Source of the DNA: Kalaharituber pfeilii
Taxonomy: Eukaryota > Ascomycota > Pezizomycetes > Pezizales > Pezizaceae
Direction of reading: 5' to 3'
Assembly: GCA_015179045.1 (NCBI GenBank)
Contig: WHUZ01000071.1
Coordinates: 186,001-250,000, forward strand
Length of the DNA: 64,000 nucleotides
A model generated the notes under the pieces. The model was not told the DNA's origin, made no database searches, and was given only the letters and a program-made list of their open reading frames with translations. Positions 1 to 12,771 of the stretch are shown piece after piece. Each line of letters opens with the position of its first letter. Position 1 is the stretch's first letter. The position numbers and the translations under genes are program-made.

Positions 1-2032
1 CTTTTCGGGTGGTAGCGTGACCCTTTTTGTGGCAAAATTGCATAGCTTTAGATCGTCATATCTCATCTCACCCCCGTGCTCAAATCTCATATCGCCCATT
101 TTTTCGAATTGCGTTATTCTCTGTATAAAATATATACAGCGCCTTCGAGATTGCTGCAATATGTGATATGCTATACCGCAAATTTACCCCGCGCGCCCCA
201 GCCCTTATAGCTTAACACTCTTTCGCTTTCAAGGCAGCTAGCTACATATGGCACTAGGCCTCCGCGTTCATGGACAGTTATCGTCCGGTTGGTGATGATA
301 CAGTTTCTCCGCATCAGAAAATGCAACTACTGTAAAGTATTTTATGTTAAGATCTTCTCCCTCCACAACTCCCCCACAAGCAAGCAAAAAACCAAGGACC
401 GACACACCGAGGCCCCGCAAACACGCAAAACCCTAAAGCTGCATACCACACATAACAATCTGCATCCAATCCAATCCATCCCCCATCGCAGCTTCTCAAC
501 TCAATTGGACCGATCCCCCCCTCAAGTTTTTGTCTTTTGCTTCCCTCCCTCCCCACCCACCGGTGCCCCCCAATGCGACCCCCGGTCCCGGCTGCAGCCC
601 CGTCTCCGGCCCCGCATTTTGTGATGGTCATATGTAGTTGCCGTACTGCGTAAGACTTACCCCCCCACACAAACATATATCCAACCCAACACCCAACACC
701 AACCTCAAAATGGAATTCCATACTTGCTCTACCTAGTTGAAATCGTCGTTTTTGTAGGTGCGGGGGAAAAGGGCCCCCACAGAGCGGCTATGAAATGGTC
801 CCGTCCTGCTAAAAGAAACACGCACACACACAAAAACGAGGCCGACTGTGGTGCGAGGTTATCCATTCTGATTCGATTCCCACTTTACAGGTAGTCCACA
901 ATCCCGTGTAAAGTCCGATATAACACTCTTTCGTCATTTTCAATATATTTATCCCACACCATCAACTCAACTGCAACCATAATATATGCGAAATATATGC
1001 GAAATTTCAATGTTCGCATCCATTCAGAAAGATTCAAATTCAGCCGGCCAAAGCGCAAAGTTGGTACAACAAAATCAAAAACCAAAAAATTAATATAGTG
1101 GAAACAGACGGGGAAATAAAAGAATTCTATACATAGTAATAAAAACCAAATGCCGCTATACAACCCAAAAAAAAGCCCTTTTCCCTCCCGATCTTCCGAT
1201 CTCATTCCTGCCGTCCGTCCAATTCATTTATTCTGCCCGTCTTTTTTAAGCCTTTCTATACCATCCACCCAACCCTCCTTTTTTTGCACTTCCCAAATTT
1301 ACAATCCAAAATCCCGGATATCCCCAAATGTAATGTATGCATCATGTGAAATGCATCATGTATGCCAAAAAGCAAAACCAAACCAAAACCCCCAGAAGCT
1401 GTAATCTCCGATATGCAAAACAAGGAAAGCCAAACATTCCCCAGAAGAGATCGGTGAAATGTGAGGAAAAAACATGAGGACCCAAACAAAAGCCATTGCA
1501 CGCGCACAATGGGGCGCATCACATGGATAAGTGACAAAAATCCTGATTGAAAATGATTTCAATTTCTCCTTTTTCTGTTAGCTTTTGCTTTTATGTGCAT
1601 GCTGCTTAACGTGGAACAGGTACAAGGAAACAAGTCGCTGCTGAAAGGCTCAAACCCACCGAAGGTATTATGCCGTAAGCTGTAGGTTCGCGAACAACCC
1701 AGACAACCAATACCCAAAACAGGAAGCCAAGAAAAAGCAAACGAAAACAAGTCAGCTCAAGAATCACTCACTAATTCGGCCCAGTCCCCTTAGAAGAGAA
1801 ATATCAAAAACAAAGGAAATTCGTTAGATAAAACATGTCGTAACGGTCGTAATGGTCGTAACAGTCATTCACCCACAAAAGGAAGAAAAAAAAAAGCGCG
1901 CCCAAGACACCAAAAACAAAGTAGGAGAAATATATAGTGAAACATGGAAAAAAAAAAAAAAAAAAGACATATTCACAAATGTGAAAACAAGGAAAAGGCA
2001 AAAAAACATCAGTGAGAATACTTTTTGTGTTT
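1..2032. other. Gene-free flank, 3' side of the Gln-rich gene
   Basis: No coding region is supported here. The open frames are short and lie in C/A-rich simple sequence. The stretch from about 1850 to 2030 is A-rich with a run of about 20 A near 1947 and probably includes the 3' untranslated region of the minus-strand gene ending at 2033. Confidence 0.5.
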
Positions 2033-3940
2033 CTAGTAGAACCCCGTAGAGTTGCCAGCTGCTCTCCTACGCCTCTTGCTGGTTGTTCCACTTCCGCAAG
2101 CTTCAGCAGCTTCGGCGTCCGCTGCACACCTCACCTCGTACCTTCTGAGAGCCTCCATATACTCTCTGAGGCCTTTATCCATTGGTGAAGCGCTAGGCGA
2201 TCTGCGGGTCTTGCCAAGAAAGGAAAAGGTGGGGTTAGTGTAACTTGGGGATGATGTTGGTCGCTGGTTGGTTGGAGTTTGGCGACTCGAAGCTTCGACC
2301 TCCATTTCACCATCCATGCGAAAAACTGCACCATCGACGCTGCCGAACGAACCGGTCTTCCCGGCAATGTTCCCGCGTCCAATGGACTGTCGCCTATATC
2401 CGGGAGACCCAGATCCAGAACCAGCTGTTCCAGGACGTTGAGGTTCCTGTCGTGATCGCTGTCGAGACTTAAATGAGGAAGTGTAGGCCTTGAGGTCAGG
2501 AGGAGTGGCCTGAGCGGTTTGGGTGTGATACTGACGAGAGGAAGAGCTATTGGAGGTTGGTGTGCGTGGTGGAGTTTGTACGTTGACTGGTTGATACCTC
2601 CTTCGGTGGTTCTCAATGGCAGCTCTGACCTCCTCTTCCTTCATGTATCGCTCTTCCACAGCTTCGGCTTGCTGCTGTTGCAAGAGCCTTTGTTGTCGCT
2701 CTTGTTGCAACTGGAGTTGCAGCCTCTGGTATTCCCTCTTCATCCTTTCTCGTTCCCTGTTGCTCCAGTCATCGACATCAAGCATGTCGGCGTCGCCAAC
2801 AAAACCCTCCTCATCATCATCCCAAACAAATTCGTCGACGCCATTGGTCCCTGCGGAGCCACCAGACCAGAGGGATCGAGCTTTGATTTCGGATAACCGG
2901 TCGAGTTCATCAAGCGCTTTGTTCTTGCGATCGATGTCTGCATAGATATTCGCGAGGGGAACTGTTCCTTTGTTCGTTTCATTGGTCCATCCATATATGT
3001 ATTGGGTCCATGGGTAACCCTCACCTTCCAGTGGGTTCTCGGCAACTGTGCCGGCTCTAGAACCTCTGCTATATTGATCCTCTTCTTCAACAATTACTAG
3101 TTTGCGTTGGTCGCGGACATAGGCTTGAATGCGCTGCCATCGGGCCACTCGGGTATCTTGGAGAATAAGTTCGACAGCGGATCTAGTAAGTGGGGGTGGC
3201 TTCCGCCTGGTAGACCGATTGGGTGTATGGGGAACCGCGGAGCGACTACCAGAGGTGCCAGTAGCAGTGAATTGTTGTAGTGGGGTATTGACTGGAAGTG
3301 GAGCTTGTCGCTGATGCTGCTGTTGAACGGAGACCACGGGCGAATTCGGGATACAGATACCCGGGTGAGGGTCATCTTGAGTCAATACCAGGAAGGCACC
3401 TCCTGGTAATGCTGGTACTCGCTTTTGCTGTTGTTGGTGATTTTGCGATGTGATTTCCGCAAGAACGGGGTATATCGATCGCTGTTGCTGTTGCTGTTGT
3501 TGAATTGCTTGCTGAGCTGCTGGGGCATGTGGGTGATGGTGCTGCAATTGATGCAGTGCCTGCCTCGCAGACCTCAACATCTCGGCGTAATATTTTGCTG
3601 AGTCTTGACGATGTTGCAGCGCCGGGACAGCGGTCCTATGGCGCTGTTGCTGATGTGGTGATGGGGGGGCAGAATTCGAGACACTCGATCCAGTGGGCGA
3701 TATCGGTGGGGTTAGATGCTGCTGGTAGTATACTGGCACGGGAATTCGTGACCGGTGAGGCCTCTTTGGCTTATCTGTTGGAGATGAATGCGAGGAAGGA
3801 GGAGTGGTGGGTAGTTTATGGTGATATTGTGACGACGAAGAATTTAGAGCCGTCGAGGAAGCGTTATTTTGCGGGTCACGATGTGTAGGAGTGGTGTTGA
3901 TGGTGTGAAGTAGCTTGAGCTTTTTCATAGCGGACGACAT
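2033..3940 (-). CDS. Gln-rich, largely disordered protein, 635 aa, function unknown
   Basis: A single uninterrupted frame of 635 codons on the minus strand, starting MSSAMKKLKLL and ending NSTGFY. I do not recognise a family. The protein is dominated by low-complexity sequence: Ser/Thr/Pro-rich residues 1-100, a poly-Gln run at about 145-153 with further Gln/His clusters to about 215, and an acidic patch at about 370-392 (WDDDEEGF). A predicted coiled coil lies at about 393-447, full of Arg, Glu and Gln. A Ser/Arg-rich tail ends near a basic KRRRRA cluster at about 623-628 that could be a nuclear localisation signal. The central segment about 255-365 is the least repetitive and most likely to fold. 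Glutamine runs plus a coiled coil and basic cluster fit a nuclear or scaffold protein, but that is inference. No intron is needed to explain the frame. The next gene, at 7359, is divergent and more than 3 kb away. Confidence 0.75.
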   Translation of the reverse strand: MSSAMKKLKLLHTINTTPTHRDPQNNASSTALNSSSSQYHHKLPTTPPSSHSSPTDKPKRPHRSRIPVPVYYQQHLTPPISPTGSSVSNSAPPSPHQQQRHRTAVPALQHRQDSAKYYAEMLRSARQALHQLQHHHPHAPAAQQAIQQQQQQQRSIYPVLAEITSQNHQQQQKRVPALPGGAFLVLTQDDPHPGICIPNSPVVSVQQQHQRQAPLPVNTPLQQFTATGTSGSRSAVPHTPNRSTRRKPPPLTRSAVELILQDTRVARWQRIQAYVRDQRKLVIVEEEDQYSRGSRAGTVAENPLEGEGYPWTQYIYGWTNETNKGTVPLANIYADIDRKNKALDELDRLSEIKARSLWSGGSAGTNGVDEFVWDDDEEGFVGDADMLDVDDWSNRERERMKREYQRLQLQLQQERQQRLLQQQQAEAVEERYMKEEEVRAAIENHRRRYQPVNVQTPPRTPTSNSSSSRQYHTQTAQATPPDLKAYTSSFKSRQRSRQEPQRPGTAGSGSGSPGYRRQSIGRGNIAGKTGSFGSVDGAVFRMDGEMEVEASSRQTPTNQRPTSSPSYTNPTFSFLGKTRRSPSASPMDKGLREYMEALRRYEVRCAADAEAAEACGSGTTSKRRRRAAGNSTGFY

Positions 3941-6900
3941 CTTGGGTATTAAATATCGGGAAAAAGGCTAACAGAAGGGGGAAAAAAAAAAATTGGATAT
4001 GAAAACGCTAGGTATCGGAGAAACTCGTATTCTCGCCTCGGTCGGGTAAACCAGGAGCAGCGACCCGGGGGCGGCGGTGGGCCGTGAAGTGAGCGCTGAT
4101 AGTGCCTGTTTGTGGCGTGAGCTCTCTGAGCTTTTCCTCAGTCCACTATGATGCTCTACTGAGCGAGAGTAGCAAGTAAGATGATATCAAACGAACTGTA
4201 ACGACAACGAAAAAATATCACAGGGCGAATGCAGGACAAAACAGACAGACAGTGACTAGCAAGTGAATTCGTTAAAAGGTCAAGCCGCCAGAGGCAAAAA
4301 CATAGAGGGAAAGAGGGAATTCTTTCACGGCGCGCGGGGCGGCATGGAGGTTAAGTAAATGGGGCTCCCACCCACCGGCAGCAGCACGGCGGTATTCAGC
4401 CAGTAGATTTGCCCGCGTGCTTGCATGGCTGCCCCCAAGCGAGCCAGCGCAACTAGCAATACGCGCCCAGTCAGACGTTCGCATGTCTGCACCCACCTTA
4501 GGTATTTGCAGTCTCAAGTGGCCGGGGCAAAACGGAAAAAGGAAAAATACAAAGGCACACAGTGAGCAGCTGAGGAAAAGGCACAGTTGAGGCTGGCAAT
4601 CTTGCACACCTTGACTGGAATAATCGCAGCATCATGGATGCAAGCGCAAGTTCGTACATCCCACATATGTGGGTGACCTCCCGCCGTATCCAATGAATTG
4701 GCTTCAGCGAAACAAATTGAGTAACGGAGCTTAACCTAGAAATGTAAGAAGGTCTTTCGAAGAATCAGAAAACGAACAGACACTCAAACCCAATAAACGG
4801 ATGTTCCCTCCTTCGGCTACATCATACTTAGTTCCATTCAATCCACTTGCCCCATTTGTTCGCTACAGTCTTGATCCCACCTATGTCTGCGTCCACGTAA
4901 ATCCCCTGGACCACAGCAACGTGTCAGATACGCCAAAACCTATCCGTTAGACATCGTTTATGCATATCCGAAAATAAAATCCTAACTGCTAGGGTAGATC
5001 AACCGACAATCCCCTGCCCTGCCATCACGATTGTGTTGCTTACTCGAGCTCAAACTCTAGCAAACCAGCCGGCGGGCGTAATAAATTGTTTGTGTATGAA
5101 TCTAATATTAAGCCCCATCGCCCCCAAGACGTCGAATCGAAACTGGCGTTAAATATTTTTCAGCACTAGTCCCACATACCTGAAGCTGAATTCAATTTCC
5201 ATGGTAAAATGAATATGGGTTGCTCGTAAATAACAGGACTCAATGATACTCCCCGTTAGTCCCGATCTGAACCTGGAATTCCGGTAAAGTAATAAAGCCG
5301 TGATATCCAGCCATCCAGGACCGCAGAAACACCTGGCAATGCATCACAGAAACTTCACGCCTACCAGATTTTATCTGCTTCCTAGCCAAGAATCGATAAA
5401 GCGATTTTGCCTATCTTCCACCTATTATACAATAGCACCCCACCGGGTTAGTTCTTTGACTTGCAGAAGTAAATGTGCGGTATGCTTGGAACTACCAGAC
5501 CATACTCTCGAGCAGTTATTCTTTGGTTCTCCTATCCCGGCTTCCCCGCTTCCTATCCCGGTCCCTTATTCGTCCCATATTTTCCTGTTTCTTCATTGGA
5601 TTCACCAACGGACGCTCGTCATGGAAATGACATGATTGCACTACTAAATAGCCGCAGCTGTGTAAAGCGGGCACAACAGTGGTTGGCCGCTTTACCGGCT
5701 TCCCCTACGGTATAGTCTCTGCGCCGTAGAAAACTAAAAGATAGGGTACATAACAGGAGGAGGGTGCAGCACGCTCCGGGAGACTTGCATTAAGGTCAAC
5801 ACTTCGGAATGAGGTCGTCAATCCGCACACAGCGTTCTGAGGCGTTGATTTGTCAGGTGAGCTCTTAGATGATGAAGGCAATGCTGTATGGAAGACTCAC
5901 TAACCTATACAAGTAGGGTCTATGGAGCAAGATAAAACCCAGTGCAGTCCCGTTGGTCCTGTGTGTCTAGACGCTGCACGGATTGAAAAAAAAACCTCTC
6001 TCTTGCATGACAGCCATACAAAAAACAACAAGTCGCAGCGCTCAGATTTTTCTCCACGGAGACCTGAGCGATTGTTAGTTTGTGATCATGGTTTCTGCTT
6101 CACCTCCCACAACAATTTGTGGAGTTTAATTTCTTATTTGATCGGGGCAATTCATCACAACAGGAATTTTGCGGACCTATGAATGAAGTCGTAACGAGGT
6201 GGTTCCGTGATGGTCGCTGGGAAGTCCTTAATTTCAGAGCGTATAGCTGTTGTTAATAGATTACTTGTTTTGGCAGCTTCGGTGAACTCAAAACAACAGC
6301 ACAAGAGGCATGAGTACGGTAGCCGAGCAGCCAAGGTGGTTACTGCCAAGACGTGAGAGAGCCACCTCTAACTAGCCAACGTGACTATGGTTCGAGCTGG
6401 GTGGCTGGGCGCCTGATGTGGTCTGGCCAACGCCCGGACAAATGAAGCCTGAGTCTAAAGCTTCCGAATTCCTAACAGACGTTCCGAACACGGAACACCG
6501 GCTGGCTGCGTTCAATTCAGCGCGTGTTCAATTGGGGGACAGCAGATTACGACATTTGCTGTAGCACTTCGGCGGATTCCGAAAAGGTCACTCGACCACT
6601 CCCTCGCGGAAAATCCTCGACATCTAAGTCGTCCGCGGTATAGATTCATCGTTAGAATGTGGGCCGAGTGAATAATACCTTTCTCCTACTCTCGTGACCA
6701 GCCTTGCTTTCGGCCTTTAGCCTTATGATAGAACTGTCGATGAGTATCGTGGTGATGTCTTCAACCCCATCGCCCCCAGTTGCTCTGTTGATTTGCTACT
6801 AGATAATACTTGGCATACTTCCCAAAAGCCAAGAGCTCTCTTAATGATGACGACAACACATTAGCACATAAGATCAACAAAAGCATTACTTCGTACAAGT

Positions 6901-7358
6901 TGTGGCCCGCTGGCAAAGGAAAAGCAATGACAGCTGATGTGGCTTTCAAAAGTGCTTCATACATCCATATGCGTGGGATGCCAGTAGAAATTACATAGAG
7001 TAAGTCGTCCGTTTCGTTGCTGTAAGGTACGAAGCAGACAATTGCATATGTGCGACGTGGAGGCGTTTCAGCTGATTGTAAACCCTCTGGGATTTTCTCA
7101 ATGCAAATGTATCTGGAAAATCCTAGCACTAGTCACGGGGTCTGTTGAGCAAGTTGCGTCACTGAGATCTTTGGCCAAGAAAGGGTACAGAGTGTGGCGA
7201 ACTGACATCAGAATGAAGTCGAACAATCCAGTGTAGAGGTATTGAAGGTTACAAGTTCGACTTTGAATTATCTATGCGGTAAATGCTCATTTTAGTAAAC
7301 GTCCTCCGGCAAAATAACACATTGAGAAGAATACGTATTCCAGCCTTCTATTTCCGCT
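3941..7358. other. Long intergenic region between divergent genes
   Basis: About 3.4 kb separating the minus-strand Gln-rich gene from the plus-strand gene at 7359. It must hold the promoters of both. The longest frames are about 110-120 codons with no recognisable motif and mixed composition, so I annotate no gene. No inverted-repeat element or poly(A)-tailed insert was seen. Confidence 0.5.
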
Positions 7359-8311
7359 ATGAGTTCATATATTAAGGTATGTGTACGATATAAGCGTCAA
7401 CTCACATGTTCTATTATCCACAATATCATTTAAGCTTGGAGCAAGTGAAATGCAAACACGTTACTCACCCATATGAAACTTAGAAGAATCCAACCCATGG
7501 TCAAAAGGTATCCACTGGCAAAGAGGACCCAAAGTATGAGTACGCTGGTCCAATAACCTCCGACTCGCTGGCCGCCGAATCCCTTCGGTCAGGAGGGCAA
7601 TTTTCCAAGGGTAACCCTGCCGATATCCTGTCTGTGTCGGGGGACCACAGTACGCTCGCCAGCCAACCAGATCCTAGAGCCCCCCATTTTCAAGAGATCA
7701 AACCTGGGCATCGGAAGCATGATGAGGAGGTTTTCGAAACTGGAAGGAAGGGTGGCATGGATGAGAATTTGAAGACAAAAGCGGGAAGAGTGGGGACATT
7801 GGGTGGAGGCAATCAGACGACTGAGGGCTTTGGTGTAGTAGATGCACAGGGGAATGACACTACCACTATCGAGACTGTACGGAACCCAGTGCCGAGAAGA
7901 GGAGATGTGGAGCAGCATAGGCATAGAAAGGATGATCACACCAGGCTTGGCCTAAGAGGAGGTATGGCGCCTGGGGAAGAAGGTAAACAAGGACAAGGCT
8001 TGCGATCCTCGAAGTATGCACCTTCCACAACCACATATGATAGCGGCACTGTGGGCAGCCGGGAAAGGAAGCAGGAGGAGTCACCAGATTGGTCGAAAAT
8101 TTCCAAGGACACAATACCAACGACAAACATTGGAAGCGAGGAAGACCCTGGAAGGGCGGCGGAATTGCATTTTGCAAAGTCAGCAACTAGACAAGAACAA
8201 TCTGCCACCCAAGATCAGTACGAGAAGAGCAGAGGCGTAGCAGGAGAGGGAGGAGTAGTTACGGGCAAGGAGAATCCATATCGAGATTTGAATTCTGACG
8301 AGGCTATCTGA
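7359..8311 (+). CDS. Hydrophilic spliced protein, about 281 aa, function unknown
   Basis: The main open frame (7484-8311) has no ATG near its start; its first in-frame Met lies well inside. Just upstream sits a good mini first exon, 7359-7376, encoding MSSYIK. It is followed by a strong donor AAG|GTATGT at 7377, and an acceptor (aacttag) ends at 7483 exactly where the frame opens. Joining 7359-7376 to 7484-8311 keeps phase 0 and gives about 281 residues. The N-terminal part contains GPITSDSLAAESLRSGG, which from memory resembles the start of uncharacterised Pezizomycotina proteins. The rest is very polar, rich in Gly, Glu, Arg, Lys and Thr, with no Cys, no membrane segment and no signal peptide, so it is probably disordered. 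The next plus-strand gene begins 600 bp downstream. Function is not recognisable. Confidence 0.72.
7377..7483 (+). other. Spliceosomal intron (107 nt)
   Basis: Donor GTATGT directly after AAG and acceptor TAG. The stop codon closing the downstream frame on its 5' side is the TAG of the acceptor itself. Removing the segment connects the six-codon ATG exon in phase. Prediction from sequence only. Confidence 0.65.
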
Positions 8312-8911
8312 AATGCGTCGGGGCTCTGAATAAGTGTCAAAGGGAAGGAGACGACCATGTTAGTTACAAAAGTACTTAGCTAGGTGCCTGCATTGAATTT
8401 GAGAGAGTCTGCATTTGCTTGTACATTTGGTGATCCTGGACGGCGTGTACTGAGGCATAATTAACCCATTAAGATATATCTGGAATTGACCGGCAATGGG
8501 GGCAGGTTCTGGAGCCAAGCTGTGGTTGTGCTGGACCGGAACAGCGTATGAGTGCAATTCTTGTGAGGTATGACTCCCCGATGAGAGCCTTGAATGGCGG
8601 TGGTGGACCAGCAGGGCAAGCTTGGCGCCTTAGCCAAGCCAAGAAGCAGCTGTTGAGAAAGGTCACGTGAATGCCAGAATCGGAATTGAACTTGCACATG
8701 CTGCCCAAGAAGGCAGTGGCCGCTGTAAGTGCGGCAAGGTAAACAACACGCTGCCCTTTGTTTGTTTACTTTTCGCTAGAAAATGAAAGATTACCATCGG
8801 CAGCCCTCCATCTCGTCAACACAACACATCCTGATTACGCCCCGCTTCTCACTAAGGTTCAACCCACAGTCCAACTCGTCAAAAGATACAGGTGCCCAAC
8901 GCTTGAGAAAA
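8312..8911. other. Intergenic region and upstream region of the next gene
   Basis: Contains the 3' flank of the gene ending at 8311 and the promoter or leader of the gene called at 8912. A second in-frame ATG at 8783 could extend that gene N-terminally by 43 codons. No other feature is seen. Confidence 0.4.
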
Positions 8912-11736
8912 ATGGCCCATACTCATCCTCGCCATCCACCTATAGGACCGGAAGCCACCCACGGCCCGCCTCTGCAGTACCATGCTTTCCCATCTGCACC
9001 AAGCTACCCTCCAATGGGACATGCCCAAGGTAAATACAACTCAGCTTCCACTCAAGCTAGATCATCAACGTATCATTCGAGACCTATTAATTGACACTGC
9101 CACAAAAACTAGGCCCGCCAGGTATGCCGCCTTTTGCTTATGGCCCTGCGGGGTATGGACCACAGTTTTATCAACCACCAGTTGCCTATGCTCCATCGTC
9201 GTTCCCTGGGCCCTATCTCCCTTCTGCTACTGGGACCGCAGGTGCAATGCCAGTTCAGGGAGCCCTAGGCACCACATCCTCACCCCCTCCACCATCAATT
9301 TCAGGGCAGATACCTCCAGGCCCTGATCTTGTTTCCACCCCCATGCCTATGCCGGTCCCTGATAACCCTGGCCTATTTTACCTACCACAACAGGCGTATC
9401 CATCACATTCACCGGCTCACGCGCATGTTCCCACTCAACCTGCTGGGGCTTTGCCAAGCCCTGAGAAATCATCTGCAGTACTGCCAAATATAGTTGCTCC
9501 TGGGCCAATTCCAGTGCCGCCTAGTACATACGACCCTGGGGAGGCCATTTGGTGCTTTCAGTGTCAAATTTGGCATTCTTCTCTAGAAGAGCAGGAGAGG
9601 ACACATGCTGCTATGCAACCAGGCCCTGTCTTGGACGATCAGACTCTACAAGCAACTCAACAGGGTGCTCTCTCAGATGAAGTGAGTAGAGCAATCAGGA
9701 ATGCGATATCGGCCGAATTTAAAGCCAGAAATGTTGCCATTGGCAGCAATGATTCTCGCTCAAGGGATAGTTATGAGAAAGTCAATGATTCTATTGACCA
9801 CCTTCGCAGGTCTCCGCATAAAGACGACAGGGCTTGGAGGGATCCTGATGGGAGCAGGGAGAGGGGATATTTGGAGCTTGTTGACTCGGTCACCTCCCAA
9901 AGCCGTTATCCTCACAGGCCTTTGAGGGATGGAAAGCATCGGGGCCGAGGAGACTCACAAGATTCTTACGCGCGTTCTGACAGTGAGAGTTTTGATATGC
10001 CGTACACTGAGGTGGGCAGTGGGCCGGTTGGCCGTGGTTTCAGCAGCCGTCCGCCTGGCGGATATCGCTCTGACTCTAACGAAAGTGAGGAGAACACTGG
10101 TCTTCCGCTTCAATACCTGCCGTCTCTTCCCGTTGCCAGAAGAGGTAATGCGCTAAGAGACCAGAATGAGACGATGTATCGTGACTACAGCCTGCAAAGA
10201 CAACGTACAAAGAAGCCCAAGGAAAAGGCGGAGAAGGACAAAAAGGGAAGAAAGAAGGAAAGTCACAAGCATCGGTCACCTCCGGAGGACGAGCAAGAGC
10301 ATCAACACGAATCAATGGCCACGTCATTTAGTTATCCCCTACAGGCGCCTCCAAGAAGTACCCCTCCTACTGCAGCGGAGGCTCAAGCAGCAGTGCTTGC
10401 GTATGCTCAATGGTATACACAGGCTTATAGAGTGGATCCTTCGTTCCTTACAAACCTCTACAAAGCCTTTGCAATGCTTAACGAGGCTCAGTGTCGTGAG
10501 GCACACTCCCCTGCTGACCCACCTTTGCTTACACAAACAGCTGCTGCCATCGTGACTAAAGCTGCGTCAGCTGCAGCAACAAAACATAATGGCGTACCAA
10601 GCAATAGGGAGGATCAAGAGAGTGATTCTGAATCTGATCGCTCTAGTAGCGCTGAGACAGTCATGAGGGCTGAAGTTATGCCAGAAGCGAAACAAGAGCA
10701 AGAGATTTTTTTCAAATCACACGAAACAGGCAAACAGCTTATGAGAGGTGGGGCCACGAGAGTTAGTCCGGTCACTCTCCCTGCCGACACGAGGAAGCAA
10801 ACAAATCATGACATGGTTGCTTCCAAGGACACCCCTACAAGAAAACATAAGGCTAGAAAGCAGCAGAGCAGTGCATCCAAGGAGCAAGTAGATGATCGTG
10901 GTGATGCCCTACCTGGCAGTTTTCAAATGCCTCAAAGTCCTCAGGGGAACAGCACGCCTACACGAAGGGAGAATACGAAGAAACGTACAAAGAGACGATC
11001 AATACACGACAAGTCAATTGATTCTGATAGAGATAAACCAGGCATAATTGAGCGTGACAGAAGGCGTTACTCCTACGTCTTGAAGGAGGAAAACGAAACA
11101 CTTGAACCGGTTGACCATGCCGTCAAGATTAAGAAACCCCGTGAACCTGCCTCTACTAGACGTAGCAAAGGAACTGATCAGAAAGGACGTTCCCCCACGG
11201 TGGAAGATGCTGTCGACGATTATGATGACAAATGGAACTGGAGTCCCGAACACTCTGCCTACGTCTATGGCAAAGCTACTAAGCAAGGCGCTGAGAGTAC
11301 AAGCCGCAAGCCTTCAACCTCCAAGGCACCTGCTGTCAAATCGAAGAATACAAGGCAGCAAGCCTTGGTAAGCTCCAGCAGCTCCAGCAGCCAAGATGAC
11401 GATGTGTACGAGAGCCCAGAAGAGGAAATCCTTGGCAGCCCTGCATCAGACAAAGCACAAAGCGGCGTTTTCTCAGATGTTATCAGCTCTGTGACGAGTG
11501 GGGTGTTTTCGGATGTTGATAGTGCAGTTCACAATGCGCACCTGCTGGCTGCCGCCAGTGCGGGAAACAAGCAAGCAAACGCAAGCGGTGCACAGAGACC
11601 TGGATCGCGAATAGGCAATCGGCCAAGCCGTGGATCTGCATCTGCAATTCCACAGGCAAAAAATAGTGGTGTGAAGAAGATTAGTGCTGATCATGGACAT
11701 CGCATGGGGCGAGGAGGAGGCCGTGGCATTGCCTGA
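8912..11736 (+). CDS. Large disordered Pro/Ser/Lys-rich protein, 913 aa, spliced
   Basis: The long frame has no ATG at its 5' end, only TTG at 9091. An upstream exon 8912-9029 begins with ATG in good context and encodes MAHTHPRHPPIGPEATHG and following residues. Splicing CAAG|GTAAAT at 9030 to the acceptor ending at 9112 keeps the frame and joins two stretches of the same Pro/Gly/Tyr-rich character. The product is 913 residues. From N to C: a Pro/Gly/Tyr-rich region (1-175), a small Cys pair WCFQCQ near 185, a Ser/Arg/Asp-rich region, a Lys/Glu-rich block about 402-440, an Ala-rich helical-looking segment about 459-496, many Lys/Arg and Ser clusters, a Ser run before DDDVYESPEEE near 795-812, a short repeat GVFSDV (twice), and a Gly/Arg-rich tail GRGGGRG. 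Charge clusters and the RGG-like end suggest a nuclear or RNA-associated protein; that is inference. An alternative in-frame start at 8783 would give 956 residues. I do not recognise the family. Confidence 0.75.
9030..9112 (+). other. Spliceosomal intron (83 nt)
   Basis: Donor GTAAAT after CAAG, acceptor CTAG ending at 9112. The split Gly codon (G from exon 1, GC from exon 2) restores the reading frame between two Pro/Gly-rich segments. In-frame translation through the intron would hit stops. Confidence 0.7.
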
Positions 11737-12771
11737 GTTGATGAACATCGTGATACGATAAAAAAGTACCCTGCTAGCGGCTCATCGATTTTCCCATCTT
11801 TGCTCAACCTTCGTATTTGTATCATATAAACAAATTCGCGCATTTGGTTTGAATGATCTTTCTCAAGATACTTCTTAGTGTATAGTTACTTTATTTCCTT
11901 TTTGCTTTGAGGGATATTGGGAATCGGCCTGCGTTGCATCATTGCACATTTTTTCGTATAAATCTAGGGATTTGTTTATTTTGCTACTGGTAATATCTTG
12001 CTATTGCTATATAGCATAAATACTTATATACTCTACTTTATCTCACTTGAGACAATTATGATCAGGAGAGCATGGGAACTGACGTTGGTTGTGAGATGAC
12101 GACTGAAAGGACCTACCCCCTCAATTACAAGGCGAACTAGTTTCATAAGGCGAGCATAAAAACATAGCCCCATTCGTCATATCTCGATTTTGAATATATA
12201 TCACAATCTACCTGTAATAAAACAGCTCTCGCCGTCCAGATCTCGCACCATCGATCGCGATCTTAAGGTTTCGTTTGAAATCCCTCATACATTGATACAG
12301 TGGGATGTAGCTTTGCACAATATAAATACAAAGACATTGTTTCTTACTACATCCGTGTAACCTCGCTCGTCAGATGCGGTGCCGACGCCGCGCGAGCCCA
12401 TAGCTAGCCACTGTTTTCGTACCCAGCTAGGCGCGCTCCGTGAGGGGCATTGCTGAATAGTTAGAATACAAACAAAATGCACGTTAGTATATCTTTGTTC
12501 TCTGCCCAGACTCTATATCTTGTATATAGCATTTAAATTACTCCCTCAGCTCAAACGAGTGCAAGGGCATGTGAAAATCAGAGACTTTCCCGACGTCACG
12601 GTGCCTAAACCTACCGCGAAACGGGCGCCGGCTTCTATGTAAAGTTATGTATTGTAATTTATAATTCTACATATATAAACCGGAAGCGCATGCATAATAC
12701 TTTGAAGCATGCAAGCCCGAAAGCAATATATCTGATCTTGGGACACCGATCGTGGCGAGCTTTTTGACATA
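11737..12771. other. AT-rich gene-free stretch
   Basis: Downstream flank of the gene ending at 11736, up to the TA that precedes a Tc1/mariner element. No coding frame or repeat was recognised. Confidence 0.45.

Noticed and set aside
1940..1970. A run of about 20 as a retro-insert tail
   Set aside because: Neither core precedes it and no flanking duplication is visible; probably part of a 3' untranslated region.
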